Source of the DNA: Siccibacter turicensis LMG 23730
GTDB lineage: Bacteria; Pseudomonadota; Gammaproteobacteria; Enterobacterales; Enterobacteriaceae
Assembly: GCF_000463155.2 (NCBI RefSeq)
Contig: NZ_AWFZ01000028.1
Coordinates: forward strand, 434,001 to 498,000
Length of the DNA: 64,000 nt
Reading direction: 5' to 3'
The translations under genes were made by a program, and so were the position numbers. Within the stretch, counting starts at the first letter, position 1. Every line of letters begins with the position of its first letter. Below are positions 10,024 to 19,990 of this stretch, piece after piece. The notes below the pieces were generated by a model that worked only from the letters and a program-made list of their open reading frames with translations, ran no database searches and was not told where the DNA came from.

Positions 10024-11259
10024 TTAGCGCAGGTTAACCAGGGTGTTGAGGATCGAGTCCTGGGTTTTGATGGTCTGCGCGTTCGACTGATAGTTACGCT
10101 GCGCGACGATCATGTTCACCAGTTCTTTACTCAGATCCACGTTTGAGGCTTCCAGTGCACCGCTGGTCAGCTTACCGAGGTTACCGGTACCGGCTGCGCC
10201 CAGCAGTTCAACGCCGGATGCGGTGGTCGCAGACCAGACGTTGTCGCCCTGAGAGGTCAGGCCTTCCGGGTTAGCGAAGCCCGCCAGTACGATCTGACCA
10301 AGCAGCTGTTTCTGATCGTTGGAGTAGTTACCTACGATGGTGCCGTCGTCATTGATGTCATAGCCCACCAGGTCGCCCGGCTTGTAGCCGTTCTGGTTGG
10401 AGCTCAACAGGGTGTTAGCACCGGTATTCTGCTGGGTAGAACCCGCAAAGCTCAGGGTGAAGTTACCGGCAGCGGAGCCGTTGAGGCTGGCCATAGGAAT
10501 GTTCACCTGGGTTGCGCCTGCAACACCGCCCACGGACTCCAGCGCGCCGCTCTGCGTGAAGGTCAGGGTGGTCAGCGGCGTAGCCGGCGCGGCGGTGGTC
10601 ACGCTGGTGTCCATGTTATAGACGTCCCAGGTGTTCGCGCCGGTCTTCACGTAGTACAGCTTCACGTTGTGGTCGTTACCGAGGCTGTCATAGACGGTCA
10701 GCGGTACGCTTTTGTTATAGGTGTCGGAGTTAGCCGGGTCGAACGGGTTAGCGGCGGTCAACGTGGTCACATCGTCAGACGAGTTCAGGTTCATTACCAG
10801 CTGCGCGGTATTGGTCGCGCGGGCCGGCATCTGGCCGGTCGGGATGGTCAGCGCAATCGGGTCAGCGCCCTGCTGGATGGTCGGCGGCGTACCGGCAGCC
10901 GGGTAACCGGTCACGGACATGCCCTGCATGTTCACCAGGTTGCTGTTCTGGTCTACTTTGAACTGGCCGTTACGGCTGTAGTAGACGGAACCGTTGGTAT
11001 CTACCAGGCGGAAGAAACCATTCTGGCTTACCGCCACGTCCAGCTTACGGCCGGTGTTGGTGGTAACGCCGTCGCCGAAGTCCTGGGTGATCCCGGCAAC
11101 TTTTACGCCGAGGCCCGCTTTAGAGCCGGCAAACATGTCGGCAAACGAGACGGAACCGGATTTGAAGCCATAGGTCGCGGAGTTGGCAATGTTGTTGCCA
11201 ATTACGTCGAGGTTGGTGCTCGCAGCATTCAGGCCGCTGACCGCTTGTGAAAAGGCCAT
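10024..11259 (-). CDS. flgE: Flagellar hook protein FlgE
   Basis: FlgE, 411 residues, polymerises into the hook, the universal joint. The N-terminus MAFSQAVSGLNAASTNLDVI with GNNIANSATYGFKSG and the C-terminus KELVNMIVAQRNYQSNAQT are diagnostic. It is slightly longer than the E. coli protein (402) because of the variable, surface-exposed middle domain rich in Thr, Asn and Ala. Hook growth requires the FlgD cap encoded just upstream. Confidence 0.97.
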   Translation of the reverse strand: MAFSQAVSGLNAASTNLDVIGNNIANSATYGFKSGSVSFADMFAGSKAGLGVKVAGITQDFGDGVTTNTGRKLDVAVSQNGFFRLVDTNGSVYYSRNGQFKVDQNSNLVNMQGMSVTGYPAAGTPPTIQQGADPIALTIPTGQMPARATNTAQLVMNLNSSDDVTTLTAANPFDPANSDTYNKSVPLTVYDSLGNDHNVKLYYVKTGANTWDVYNMDTSVTTAAPATPLTTLTFTQSGALESVGGVAGATQVNIPMASLNGSAAGNFTLSFAGSTQQNTGANTLLSSNQNGYKPGDLVGYDINDDGTIVGNYSNDQKQLLGQIVLAGFANPEGLTSQGDNVWSATTASGVELLGAAGTGNLGKLTSGALEASNVDLSKELVNMIVAQRNYQSNAQTIKTQDSILNTLVNLR

Positions 11260-11285
11260 GTCTTACTCCTGATAAGATAAAAGGC

Positions 11286-11966
11286 TTAAATAATTTGACG
11301 AACCTTGTCGAGAGACGTGGTCCCGTAGGTACCCAGGTCCAACAGGTTCTCTCCGTTACTGCGGGTAATTCCGTTCACCAGTGCAAAGTGCAGAGGCTGC
11401 GCAACCAGCTGAGTGCCACCGCTGCTGGCACTGATGGATACGTTGTAGGATCCGTCCGGTGCGGCAGAGCCGTCGGCCAGCGTGCCGTCCCAGCTAAAGG
11501 TATGAACACCCGCCGTCAGTGCGCCGACGTCAATCGTGCGCACCACTGCCCCGCTCTTATCGGTAACGGTGGCGGTGACTTTATCCGCGCTCTGCACCAG
11601 CTCCACGCCAAACGGCGTCGTGGTCTTGTTGCCAGCAAGGATGGTGGAACCCGGGATCATCACGCCGTGACCGATAAGCGCGCTGGCCGCCAGAGACTGG
11701 CTGTTATCGATCTGGCCTGAGATTGAACCCAGCGTGGTGTTCAGTTTTTCGATACCGCTCACGGTGCTGATCTGCGCCAGCTGTGTGGTCAGTTCGTTGT
11801 TTTCCATCGGGTTGGTGGGGTCCTGGTTTTTCAACTGGGCCACCAACAGCGTCAGAAAGCTGCTCTGTAGGTCGTTGGCATTGCTGCCGGTAATGCTGCT
11901 GCCTGAGGTCGTTGCGCTGGTGTTGCTAACGCCGGAGGTCGTGTTCATGGTTGGTTCAATGGCCAT
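11286..11966 (-). CDS. flgD: Flagellar hook cap protein FlgD
   Basis: FlgD, 226 residues, is the scaffold that caps the hook during FlgE assembly and is then discarded. The motif FLTLLVAQLKNQDPTNPMEN (about residues 37-56) is the family hallmark. The C-terminal half carries the FlgD Tudor/Ig-like region with TFSWDGTLADGSAAPDGSY. The low-complexity Ser/Thr-rich N-terminus is normal. It sits 26 bases upstream of flgE. Confidence 0.97.
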   Translation of the reverse strand: MAIEPTMNTTSGVSNTSATTSGSSITGSNANDLQSSFLTLLVAQLKNQDPTNPMENNELTTQLAQISTVSGIEKLNTTLGSISGQIDNSQSLAASALIGHGVMIPGSTILAGNKTTTPFGVELVQSADKVTATVTDKSGAVVRTIDVGALTAGVHTFSWDGTLADGSAAPDGSYNVSISASSGGTQLVAQPLHFALVNGITRSNGENLLDLGTYGTTSLDKVRQII

Positions 11967-11976
11967 TTATCGCCCC

Positions 11977-12381
11977 TTATTGACCGATGGTCAGCGTCTT
12001 AAGCATCATGGTTTTGACGGTGTTCAGCACTTCAACGTTGGCCTGATAGCTGCGGGACGCTGACATGGAGTTCACCATTTCGCCGACCACATCGACGTTC
12101 GGCATACGCACATAGCCGTTGCCGTCGGCCAGCGGATTACCCGGCTCGTACACCAGCTTGTCCGGCGCCTGGCTTTCCACCACGCTGCTGACCTTCACAC
12201 CGCCGGTGGCAGCGCCTGCCGGGGCATCAACCTGAAACACCACCTGCTTAGCGCGGTACGGCTGACCGTCCGGGCCGGTGACGCTGTCGGCGTTCGCCAG
12301 GTTACTGGCCGCCACGTTCATGCGCTTGGACTGCGCGGTCATCGCCGAACCGGCAATATCAAAAATGTTCAGTAAAGCCAT
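11977..12381 (-). CDS. flgC: Flagellar proximal rod protein FlgC
   Basis: FlgC, 134 residues, is a proximal rod subunit. It has the rod motif ([20 protein letters not shown]) near the N-terminus and the C-terminal helix [20 protein letters not shown]. Length equals that of E. coli (134). Only three bases separate it from flgB, so the two are probably translated in a coupled way. Confidence 0.97.
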   Translation of the reverse strand: MALLNIFDIAGSAMTAQSKRMNVAASNLANADSVTGPDGQPYRAKQVVFQVDAPAGAATGGVKVSSVVESQAPDKLVYEPGNPLADGNGYVRMPNVDVVGEMVNSMSASRSYQANVEVLNTVKTMMLKTLTIGQ

Positions 12382-12384
12382 CGG

Positions 12385-12801
12385 TTACCCACCATTGGAG
12401 AGGACGGACATCATGCTTTTGATCTGCCCACCGATGAACTGGAGGTCAGACTGATACTTCAGGCTGTTGTCGGCGAACTGGGTACGCTCGCGATCCATAT
12501 CGACGGTGTTGCCATCCATCGACGGCTGATCGGGAATGCGGTACTTCAGGTCAAGCGACGGTGCCGTATGCGTCTGGGCAGGAATATGGCGCGCGGAGGT
12601 CATCGACAACGCCACACCGCTGCCGTCGGCACGTCCCCGCTCCATTACTTTTTTGAGCTCGCTGGAAAAATCAATATCGCGCGCCTGATACCCGGGGGTA
12701 TCCGCGTTCGCGATATTGGCTGACAGGATCTCCTGACGCTGAGCACGCAGGTTGAGCGCCTCTTGTTCAAAACGCAGCGTAGCGTCGAGTTTGTCGATCA
12801 T
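12385..12801 (-). CDS. flgB: Flagellar proximal rod protein FlgB
   Basis: FlgB, 138 residues, is the first rod component and the first gene of the flgBCDEFGHIJ(KL) operon. Visible motifs are [22 protein letters not shown] (opening half conserved in all rod proteins) and the C-terminal [18 protein letters not shown]. It is divergent from flgA, and the 154-base gap contains a FlhDC-type inverted repeat. Confidence 0.97.
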   Translation of the reverse strand: MIDKLDATLRFEQEALNLRAQRQEILSANIANADTPGYQARDIDFSSELKKVMERGRADGSGVALSMTSARHIPAQTHTAPSLDLKYRIPDQPSMDGNTVDMDRERTQFADNSLKYQSDLQFIGGQIKSMMSVLSNGG

Positions 12802-12860
12802 GGTTCCTCCGCTGATTGCAAAGTTATGGCCGACAGCTTAATTCTCATGGCGCGCGCGTT

Positions 12861-12902
12861 ATCGACGGAATAAGCGCAAAATGCGTCGCTATTTATTGCG
12901 TT
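12861..12902. promoter_or_regulatory. Candidate FlhD4C2 operator for flgB and flgA
   Basis: Two 16-base half sites face each other across 10 bases: ATCGACGGAATAAGCG at 12861-12876 and CGCTATTTATTGCGTT at 12887-12902. They resemble the FlhDC half-site consensus (AATGGCAGAAATAGCG) in opposite orientation. The position between the divergent class 2 operons fits activation of both. Confidence 0.7.
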
Positions 12903-12955
12903 GAAGGTTTGACCAACCTTGTACACTCTTCGTCATTCATTACCGGAGGGCCACG

Positions 12956-13615
12956 ATGAAAAACCTGCTCCGCCTTACTGCCGCAACCTTTCTACTGTTA
13001 AGTCAGGTAGCGTTTGCGTCTGCTATTGAGCCGCAGCTCACACAGTTTTTCGCGACGCGTCTCGCCGGTATCAGCGATGAAATTAACGTTACGGTGCGTA
13101 CGCCCGACAATCTGCTGCCCTCCTGTGAGCAACCGGCGCTGAGCATGCCTGGCAACGCGCGGCTGTGGGGCAACCTCAACGTGGTGGCGCGCTGCCCCGG
13201 CGAGAAACGCTATATTCAGGTGACGGTGCAGGCGACAGGGAATTACGTGGTGGCGTCGGAAGCCATCCCGCGCGGGACCACGCTTAACGAACGCAGCGTG
13301 ATCCTGACGCGTGGGCGGCTCGATCAGCTGCCGCCGCGCGCCATGCTGGATATCACTCAGGCACAGGATGCGGTAACATTGCGCGATCTGGCGCCAGGTC
13401 AGGCAGTGATGCTGTCGATGGTGCGCCAGGCATGGCGCGTGAAGGCGGGTCAGCGCGTGATGGTGGTCGCCAGCGGAGACGGGTTTAGCGTCAACAGCGA
13501 GGGCCAGGCGCTGAACAATGCCGCCGTGGCGCAGAACGCCAGAGTACGTATGGCATCGGGTCAGGTGGTGAGCGGAACGGTCAATCCTGATGGGAATATT
13601 CTTATAAACCTGTAA
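12956..13615 (+). CDS. flgA: Flagellar P-ring chaperone FlgA
   Basis: FlgA, 219 residues, is a periplasmic chaperone needed for P-ring assembly. A signal peptide (about residues 1-22, ending VAFASA) precedes an N-terminal domain with two Cys (SCEQPAL, ARCPGEK). A C-terminal SAF-type domain follows, with VASEAIPRGTTLNERSV and the family end SGTVNPDGNILINL. A Shine-Dalgarno GGAGG lies eight bases upstream of the ATG. It is followed by flgM and flgN in the same direction. Confidence 0.96.
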   Translation: MKNLLRLTAATFLLLSQVAFASAIEPQLTQFFATRLAGISDEINVTVRTPDNLLPSCEQPALSMPGNARLWGNLNVVARCPGEKRYIQVTVQATGNYVVASEAIPRGTTLNERSVILTRGRLDQLPPRAMLDITQAQDAVTLRDLAPGQAVMLSMVRQAWRVKAGQRVMVVASGDGFSVNSEGQALNNAAVAQNARVRMASGQVVSGTVNPDGNILINL

Positions 13616-13620
13616 TAGCG

Positions 13621-13647
13621 TAAAGGTTTCAGGAATGCTGCCGATAG
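13621..13647 (+). promoter_or_regulatory. flgM: Sigma-28 (FliA) promoter for flgM
   Basis: TAAAGGTT, 11 bases, GCCGATAG starts five bases after the flgA stop. This is a near-perfect FliA promoter and lets flgMN be expressed late, in addition to read-through from flgA. Confidence 0.88.
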
Positions 13648-13711
13648 ATAATCAACAACTGATGATGACAGGCTCTGTTGACCCCTGAGCCCCCTCGATG
13701 AGGACTAATGA

Positions 13712-14005
13712 ATGAGCATTGATCGTACGTCACCTGTAAAACCGGTTAGCACCGTACAGTCACGTGAACCAAACGAAGCCCTGCCGCAGAAAACGCGTCT
13801 TGAAAAAGCGCTGACCGCCAGCAGTGCCAATGTGACCCTCAGCACGGCGCAGTCCAGCCTGATGCAGCCGGGCGCAAGCGATATCAACATGGAAAAAGTT
13901 GAAGCGCTGAAAACCGCTATCCGTAACGGTGAGTTGAAAATGGATACCGGTAAGATCGCTGACGCACTGATTTCCGAAGCACAGAGTTACCTGCAGGATA
14001 ATTAA
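13712..14005 (+). CDS. flgM: Anti-sigma-28 factor FlgM
   Basis: FlgM, 97 residues, binds and inhibits FliA until the hook-basal body is finished, and is then exported. The N-terminus [16 protein letters not shown] is the conserved export region. The C-terminal half ([21 protein letters not shown], split here as [13 protein letters not shown] and [17 protein letters not shown]) is the sigma-binding segment. Length matches the E. coli protein (97). Transcription from the FliA promoter just upstream gives the known feedback loop. Confidence 0.97.
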   Translation: MSIDRTSPVKPVSTVQSREPNEALPQKTRLEKALTASSANVTLSTAQSSLMQPGASDINMEKVEALKTAIRNGELKMDTGKIADALISEAQSYLQDN

Positions 14006-14009
14006 TGGT

Positions 14010-14426
14010 ATGAGCCGTCTGTCAGAAGTGTTGGACCAAATGACCACCGTCCTGAATTCACTCAAAGAGGTGATGGACGCCGAGCAGCTACACTTATCCG
14101 CCGGACAGATTAACAGCAGTACGCTCCAGCGTATTACCGAAGAAAAAAGCTCGCTGCTGGCGACGCTCGACTATCTCGAGCAGCAGCGGCGCGCGGAGCA
14201 GAGCGTTAATCGTGGCGATGACATCGCGGATCGCTGGCAGATGATTACCCGTAAGACCCAGCATCTGCGGGAGCTGAACCAACACAACGGCTGGCTGCTT
14301 GAAGGGCAGATCGCACTCAATCAGCGCGCCCTTGAAGTGCTTAAGCCGCACCAGGAGCCAGGGCTCTATGGTGCAGACGGTCACGCCTCGACCCTCAGTC
14401 GCGGCGGCAAGAAGATCTCTATCTGA
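14010..14426 (+). CDS. flgN: Flagellar export chaperone FlgN
   Basis: FlgN, 138 residues, is the cytoplasmic chaperone for the junction proteins FlgK and FlgL. It is predicted to be almost entirely helical. The conserved segments are MSRLSEVLDQMTTVLNSLK at the start, NQHNGWLLEGQI in the middle and the end SRGGKKISI. It begins four bases after flgM. The same length is known in E. coli (138). Confidence 0.96.
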   Translation: MSRLSEVLDQMTTVLNSLKEVMDAEQLHLSAGQINSSTLQRITEEKSSLLATLDYLEQQRRAEQSVNRGDDIADRWQMITRKTQHLRELNQHNGWLLEGQIALNQRALEVLKPHQEPGLYGADGHASTLSRGGKKISI

Positions 14427-14461
14427 CCCGACGTCCTGCCCGGACGCTGCCGATCGGACAT

Positions 14462-14500
14462 AACAAAGCCCGGATATGCCGGGCTTTGTTGTTGGCTTTT
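14462..14500 (+). terminator. flgN: Terminator after flgN
   Basis: Stem AACAAAGCCCGG / CCGGGCTTTGTT (with an ATATG-like loop) at 14462-14490, followed by GTTGG and a T run. It ends the flgAMN transcript. Confidence 0.8.
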
Positions 14501-14590
14501 TTTGGCGGTGCTGTGCCGCTTTCATCAACGCGGAGACGTTGCGAAGACGACGCCGCCACAGCGTGACGGCGTAAATCCATTGCGCGTGCG

Positions 14591-16126
14591 CTACACCGTG
14601 CGGCGGGCGAAGTCCCGCGGTCGGAAACCGAGCAGCGCCAGCGTCGCGAAGTAGCTCCCTGCCCCAATAACCACCACCGCCATCAGGCGCAGCAGCCGCC
14701 AGAGCATCGTGCCCTCGCCCCACGCAGGCATCAGGTGGAGTACGCCGAACAGCACGGCGGCCATCACCAGTACCGCAACGATCAGACGCAGCAGAAAACC
14801 GCGCCAGCCCGGCAGCGGGGTGAAAATATCACGCTTGCGCAGCTGCCAGTAAAGCAGGCTGGCATTCAGGCAGGCCGCCAGACCAATCGACAGCGCCAGA
14901 CCGGCATGCTTCAGCGGGCCGATAAACGCCAGGTTCATCAGCTGGGTCATGATCAGCGTAACGATAGCAATCCGCACCGGCGTTTTAATGTCCTGGCGGG
15001 CGTAGAAGCCCGGCGCCAGCACCTTCACCATAATGATGCCCATCAGCCCGACGCAGTAGGCGATCAGCGCCCGCTCGGTCATCGCCGCATCATGGGCGGT
15101 GAACTTACCGTACTGGAACAGGGAAACCGTCAGCGGCCCGGCGAGGATCGCCAGCGCCACGGCGCACGGCAGCGCCAGCAGGAAGCACAGGCGCAGCCCC
15201 CAGTCCATCAGGCGGCAGTATTCATCCTGGTTGCCGCTGGAGACGGTTTTCGCCAGCGACGGCAGCAGGATGGTACCCAGCGCCACACCCAGCACGCCGG
15301 ACGGGAACTCCATCAGACGGTCGGCGTAGTACATCCAGGAGACGGAGCCGGAGGCGAGGAACGAGGCGAAGATGGTGTTGATGATCAGTGAAATCTGACC
15401 AACGGAGACGCCCAAAATCGCCGGCCCCATCTGCCTGACCACGCGCATCGCCCCGGCATCGCGCAGGTTAATGCGCGGCAGCACCAGCATGCCGATCTTT
15501 TTCAGATGCGGAAGCTGATACACCAGCTGCAGGATGCCGCCCACGGTCACCGCCCAGGCCAGGGCCAGCACCGGCGGGTTAAAGTACGGCGCGGCAAACA
15601 GCGCAAAGCCGATCATGCTGACGTTTAAAAACGTCGGCGCGAAGGCCGGGACTGAAAACCGGTTCCAGGTATTGAGGATGGCCCCCACCAGCGACGCCAG
15701 GGAAATCAGCAGAATATAGGGAAAGGTGATGCGCAGCAGTTGGGAGGTGAGCGCGAACTTGTCCGGGGTGTCGGCAAAGCCCGGCGCGGTGACCAGGATC
15801 ACCCAGGGCGCAGCCAACATCCCGGCCACGGTGACAATCGCAAGCGCAAGGGTCAGCAGGCCCGATACATAGGCGATAAACACCCGGGTGGCGTCTTCGC
15901 CCTGTTTATTTTTGTACTCTGCGAGGATCGGCACGAACGCCTGGGAAAAGGCGCCTTCGGCAAAGATGCGGCGCAGCAGGTTGGGCAGCTTGAACGCCAC
16001 GAAGAAGGCGTCGGTCGCCACTCCGGCGCCAAACACCCGCGCCACAATGGCGTCGCGTGCAAAACCCAGCACGCGCGAAAACAGGGTCATCGAGCTGACG
16101 GCGGCCAGCGATTTTAACAGGTTCAT
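14591..16126 (-). CDS. murJ: Lipid II flippase MurJ
   Basis: MurJ (formerly MviN), 511 residues, moves lipid II across the inner membrane for peptidoglycan synthesis. It belongs to the MOP superfamily and has 14 hydrophobic segments. The N-terminus [20 protein letters not shown], followed by [15 protein letters not shown], is the family signature. The conserved positively charged cavity residues lie in the ARDAIVAR and [10 protein letters not shown] stretches. The frame is open 35 codons further upstream, but the MNLLKS start matches E. coli exactly in length. Confidence 0.97.
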   Translation of the reverse strand: MNLLKSLAAVSSMTLFSRVLGFARDAIVARVFGAGVATDAFFVAFKLPNLLRRIFAEGAFSQAFVPILAEYKNKQGEDATRVFIAYVSGLLTLALAIVTVAGMLAAPWVILVTAPGFADTPDKFALTSQLLRITFPYILLISLASLVGAILNTWNRFSVPAFAPTFLNVSMIGFALFAAPYFNPPVLALAWAVTVGGILQLVYQLPHLKKIGMLVLPRINLRDAGAMRVVRQMGPAILGVSVGQISLIINTIFASFLASGSVSWMYYADRLMEFPSGVLGVALGTILLPSLAKTVSSGNQDEYCRLMDWGLRLCFLLALPCAVALAILAGPLTVSLFQYGKFTAHDAAMTERALIAYCVGLMGIIMVKVLAPGFYARQDIKTPVRIAIVTLIMTQLMNLAFIGPLKHAGLALSIGLAACLNASLLYWQLRKRDIFTPLPGWRGFLLRLIVAVLVMAAVLFGVLHLMPAWGEGTMLWRLLRLMAVVVIGAGSYFATLALLGFRPRDFARRTV

Positions 16127-16295
16127 CAGTGTCAGGATCCATAAACACACATGCCCGCCCGGATAGAGACTGGCCTTGCAGGCCAGCTGCGCTACGCGTA
16201 GCGATCGAAAAAGGCGGGCAGACGCCGGCAAAAGCAGGCGTCGGTCATCAGCGAAGCGCCTAGTCTACTCAAGTCCAGCGGAATTACTACACGCC

Positions 16296-17219
16296 TTATT
16301 CGTTCATCGCCGCGCGCCAGAGCTTTTCCACGATGCGCTGCGCCATCAGCGCCTGCTCGCCGGCGGTTTGCGGAACCGTCTGATTTGTCACGCACTCAAT
16401 AAAGTGATGGGCGCAGCCAACAAAACCGCGCTGCTCAAGGGTGCTTTGCCAGCCGGGCACCGGTGCGGTGACCACTCCTGCGCCCCGCTCCTCGCGCCAC
16501 TCGCGCATATCGGTCACCTCATAGAGGCCGCCGTCGGTCACCGCCTGCACCCACTCGCGCTGGCTTCCCGCGCGGCGGTGCATACTGGTGGTGATTTGCC
16601 CCGCGTCGGTGGCGAAATGGTGCTCGGCGTAGAGCATCTGCCCCTGGTCGTTGGTACGCAGCACGCCGCTGGCGAGCCGGGCATTGTCGCCCGCCAGCCA
16701 CAGCGCGGTGTCCACCACGTGCAGATAGTCATCCAGCAGGGTGAAGCGCAGATCGTGCGGGCCAACGCTGTCGCTGCGGTGTTTATCCATGCGCAGCGAA
16801 GCGGCGTTGCCCACCACCGCTTTCAGCGCCTGATAGCGCGGCGCAAAGCGACGGTTAAAGCCCACCATCAGCGTCAGGTTGCGGCGCGCGGCCAGCTCCA
16901 CCAGCCGTTCGGCGTCCGCAAGGTTATCTGCCAGCGGCTTATCCACGCAGACGTGAACCCCGGCGTTGAGCAGCGCACTCACCACCTCGTAATGGCTTTG
17001 CGTTGCGCTGTGGACGAACACCGCATCGCAGCGCGCCGCCAGGTTTTGCAGCGAGTCGACGTAGGGTATCCGCCAGGCGGCGCAGATCGGCAGCGCTTTT
17101 TCACGGGTCGGTGAGAATGCCCCTTCCAGCGTCCAGCCGCTGGCGTGAGTCAGTACCGGCAGCCAGGCTTTCTGCGCGATGCCGCCGAGCCCTACTACCC
17201 CAATGCGTAATGTCGTCAT
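16296..17219 (-). CDS. mviM: Gfo/Idh/MocA-family oxidoreductase MviM (YceM)
   Basis: A 307-residue putative NAD(P)-dependent oxidoreductase of the Gfo/Idh/MocA family, function not established. The Rossmann fold motif GVVGLGGIAQKAW lies near the N-terminus. The cofactor/substrate motif CVDKPLADN (about 90-98) contains the family's catalytic Lys. The C-terminal domain has HVVDTALWLAGD. It is two bases downstream of yceH and in the order rimJ-yceH-mviM, with murJ 169 bases further on, as in E. coli. Confidence 0.93.
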   Translation of the reverse strand: MTTLRIGVVGLGGIAQKAWLPVLTHASGWTLEGAFSPTREKALPICAAWRIPYVDSLQNLAARCDAVFVHSATQSHYEVVSALLNAGVHVCVDKPLADNLADAERLVELAARRNLTLMVGFNRRFAPRYQALKAVVGNAASLRMDKHRSDSVGPHDLRFTLLDDYLHVVDTALWLAGDNARLASGVLRTNDQGQMLYAEHHFATDAGQITTSMHRRAGSQREWVQAVTDGGLYEVTDMREWREERGAGVVTAPVPGWQSTLEQRGFVGCAHHFIECVTNQTVPQTAGEQALMAQRIVEKLWRAAMNE

Positions 17220-17221
17220 GC

Positions 17222-17881
17222 TTATTCTCCCAGGTGACCGAGCAGAGAGTCCAGCCGCGCTTTCAGCTCGGCCACCTCCAGTTCCAGCGCCGCAACGCGC
17301 GCTTCCAGACCCACGTCCGGCGTGGCGTGTGTCGCCTCACTTTCCGCGGTCTGATCCCCAACCGGCACCGCGTCGCCGCTGAACAGGTGCATATAGCGGC
17401 TCTCACGTTTACCCGGCTCCCGCTCAAGCCGGGCGACAAACGGGCCGTCCTCGCGGGCGGCGAGGCCTTCAAGGCAGGTTTCCACCTCGTTCAGATCCGC
17501 AAACTCATGCATTCGCGCGGCGCGAAAGCGCAGCTCGCCCGGCGTCTGGGGGCCACGCAGCAGCAGCGTGGTCAGGAGCGCTACTTCTGCCGGGCTAAGC
17601 TTCAGGTTGCCGAACTCCGAGTTGCAGAAGCGCTGCTCATATTTGGTGACCCGATTACCAAAGCCGCTGACGGTGCGCAGATAGTGCCGCTTCACCAGCG
17701 CATCCAGCACCTCCTGGACCTGCCCGTCGTCGAGATTGAGCACCGGCTCACGGTTAGTTTTCTGATTGCAGCCGGTTACCACTGCATTAAGCGACAGTGG
17801 ATACTGCTCCGGGGTCGTAACCTGTTTTTCCAGCAGCACGCCGATGACGCGCGTTTCGTAAGCTGACAGCTGATGTTTCAT
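17222..17881 (-). CDS. yceH: DUF480 family protein YceH
   Basis: A 219-residue cytoplasmic protein of the UPF0502/DUF480 family. The fold is expected to be two winged-helix domains. The signature [20 protein letters not shown] and [20 protein letters not shown] is visible at the N-terminus. A short helical, possibly coiled-coil C-terminus ([19 protein letters not shown]) follows a linker. Molecular function is unknown. It overlaps neither neighbour but lies nine bases from rimJ, suggesting an operon. Confidence 0.93.
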   Translation of the reverse strand: MKHQLSAYETRVIGVLLEKQVTTPEQYPLSLNAVVTGCNQKTNREPVLNLDDGQVQEVLDALVKRHYLRTVSGFGNRVTKYEQRFCNSEFGNLKLSPAEVALLTTLLLRGPQTPGELRFRAARMHEFADLNEVETCLEGLAAREDGPFVARLEREPGKRESRYMHLFSGDAVPVGDQTAESEATHATPDVGLEARVAALELEVAELKARLDSLLGHLGE

Positions 17882-17890
17882 CCGTTCTCC

Positions 17891-18475
17891 TTATCGCCCC
17901 TGCGTCCACTGGCGGGTGGTCAACGCGGTGAGGACATGATCGCGCCATTCGCCGTCGATCAGCAGATAGTCTTTGGCGTAGCCCTCTTTTTCAAAGCCGA
18001 GGCGCGCCAGCAGATCCCCGCTGCGTTGGTTGTGCGGCATATAGTTCGCCATGATGCGGTGAATATGTTGGGTGCGCTGCATGTAGCGAATCGCGCTGGT
18101 CAGGGCTTCAAACATTAACCCCTGCCCCTGCCATTTTTGCCCCAGGGAGTAGCCGAGATAGCAGGCGTGAAACGAGCCGCGCACCACGTTGGAAAAATTG
18201 GCCACCCCGCGGATCTCCGTTTCGTCCGGGTCGAGCAGCGCAAAGTAGAACGCGCTGCCCTGCTTGTGCAGCTCATTGATCATGCTCAGGCGCGCCTGCC
18301 AGCCCGAAGGATAACAGTGGCTGTCGTCGCGCACCGGCTCCCAGGGCTTCAGAAACTGGCGGTTTTCAGCGTAGTATTCCGCCAGGCGCCACGCATCGCG
18401 GTCGTACACCAGGCGAACCACCAGCCGGTCGGTGGTCAGTCTTACTTTCGGCACATTACTGCGGTAGCCAAACAT
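17891..18475 (-). CDS. rimJ: Ribosomal protein S5 N-acetyltransferase RimJ
   Basis: RimJ, 194 residues, acetylates the N-terminal Ala of ribosomal protein S5. It is a GNAT-family enzyme. The acetyl-CoA binding loop is seen as [15 protein letters not shown], and the C-terminal motif [22 protein letters not shown] follows the standard GNAT pattern. Length equals E. coli RimJ (194). It is the first gene of the rimJ-yceH-mviM cluster. Confidence 0.96.
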   Translation of the reverse strand: MFGYRSNVPKVRLTTDRLVVRLVYDRDAWRLAEYYAENRQFLKPWEPVRDDSHCYPSGWQARLSMINELHKQGSAFYFALLDPDETEIRGVANFSNVVRGSFHACYLGYSLGQKWQGQGLMFEALTSAIRYMQRTQHIHRIMANYMPHNQRSGDLLARLGFEKEGYAKDYLLIDGEWRDHVLTALTTRQWTQGR

Positions 18476-18719
18476 CGTTTACTGCTCCTTTCTTCAGCTG
18501 AACCCTGCGCGCTTCTCGTGTTTATTCGCTAACTATACCTGCCGGAAAGAGAACAAGGAAAACAGTAACCTGTCATTTTTTTAGCGGACGTGACCGGGTT
18601 CGATGAAAGGCGTCTATCAAAGCGCCTTTTTGATAAAAAATATTGTGGCCCGCGGGGTGGGAAAAGCACCGGCGGCCCCGCAAAATAGAACTCTTTTTCG
18701 TCGCATTCCCGGAGGGGAA

Positions 18720-19928
18720 ATGGCTAGCGTTTCACAGGCACGGAGCCTGGGTAAATATTTCCTGCTGGTAGACAATATGCTGGTCGTGCTCGGTTTCTTC
18801 GTGGTTTTCCCGCTGATTTCCATCCGCTTTGTCGACCAGCTCGGCTGGGCGGCGCTGATGGTGGGGATCGCGCTCGGGCTGCGCCAGTTCATCCAGCAGG
18901 GCCTCGGTATCTTCGGCGGCGCCATTGCCGACCGCTTCGGCGCCAAGCCGATGATCGTCACCGGCATGCTGATGCGGGCGGCCGGGTTCGCGACCATGGC
19001 CATTGCGGTGGACCCCTGGATGCTGTGGTTCTCCTGCATTCTCTCTGCCCTGGGCGGCACGCTGTTCGATCCGCCGCGCTCGGCGCTGGTGGTGAAACTG
19101 GTGCCGGCCGCGCAGCGCGGGCGCTTTTTCTCGCTGCTGATGATGCAGGACAGCGCGGGGGCGGTGATCGGCGCGCTGCTGGGAAGCTGGCTTCTGCAGT
19201 ACGACTTCCGGCTGGTGTGCGCCCTGGGGGCAGCGGTGTTTGTGCTGTGCGCCCTGTTTAATGCCATCTACCTGCCGGCATGGAAGCTCTCGACCGTGAA
19301 GATCCCGGTGCGCGAGGGGTTGGGGCGCGTAATGCACGATCGCCGCTTCGTCACCTACGTGCTGACGCTCACCGGCTATTACATGCTGGCGGTGCAGGTG
19401 ATGCTGATGCTGCCCATTATGGTCAACGATCTGGCAGGCACCCCGGCGGCGGTGAAGTGGATGTACGCCATCGAAGCGACGCTCTCCCTGACCCTGCTCT
19501 ACCCGATAGCGCGCCTGACCGAAAAGCATTTTCGCCTGGAGCACCGTCTGATGGCGGGCCTGCTGCTGATGACGCTTAGCCTGCTACCGGTGGGGCTAAC
19601 CACCTCCCTGCAGCAGCTGTTTATGCTGATCTGCCTGTTCTATCTCGGGGCGATCATCGCTGAGCCAGCGCGGGAAACCCTCAGCGCTGCGCTGGCCGAC
19701 TACCGGGCGCGCGGCAGCTATATGGGCTTCAGCCGCCTCGGCCTGGCCTTTGGCGGCGCGCTGGGCTATACCGGCGGCGGCTGGTTTTATGACGCCGGTA
19801 AAGCCAGCGGCCAGCCGGAGCTGCCGTGGCTGATGCTGGGTGTGATCGGCATGGTGACGTTCCTTGCGCTGTGGTGGCAGTTCAGCCATAAACGGCCGGA
19901 GCCGACCATGCTGGAACCCGGCACCTGA
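18720..19928 (+). CDS. mdtH: Multidrug efflux MFS transporter MdtH
   Basis: MdtH, 402 residues, is an inner-membrane major facilitator exporter, linked in E. coli to quinolone tolerance. The conserved segments [36 protein letters not shown] (MFS motif A) and [18 protein letters not shown] are present. The frame is open 39 codons upstream, but the ATG at 18720 has a strong GGAGGGG Shine-Dalgarno and gives the E. coli length (402). It is divergent from rimJ. Confidence 0.95.
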   Translation: MASVSQARSLGKYFLLVDNMLVVLGFFVVFPLISIRFVDQLGWAALMVGIALGLRQFIQQGLGIFGGAIADRFGAKPMIVTGMLMRAAGFATMAIAVDPWMLWFSCILSALGGTLFDPPRSALVVKLVPAAQRGRFFSLLMMQDSAGAVIGALLGSWLLQYDFRLVCALGAAVFVLCALFNAIYLPAWKLSTVKIPVREGLGRVMHDRRFVTYVLTLTGYYMLAVQVMLMLPIMVNDLAGTPAAVKWMYAIEATLSLTLLYPIARLTEKHFRLEHRLMAGLLLMTLSLLPVGLTTSLQQLFMLICLFYLGAIIAEPARETLSAALADYRARGSYMGFSRLGLAFGGALGYTGGGWFYDAGKASGQPELPWLMLGVIGMVTFLALWWQFSHKRPEPTMLEPGT

Positions 19929-19990
19929 TTTGCCGCCTGCCGCGTTCTCTTCCATACTGAAAGTCCGAAAGCGATCAACTGGAGGAGAAC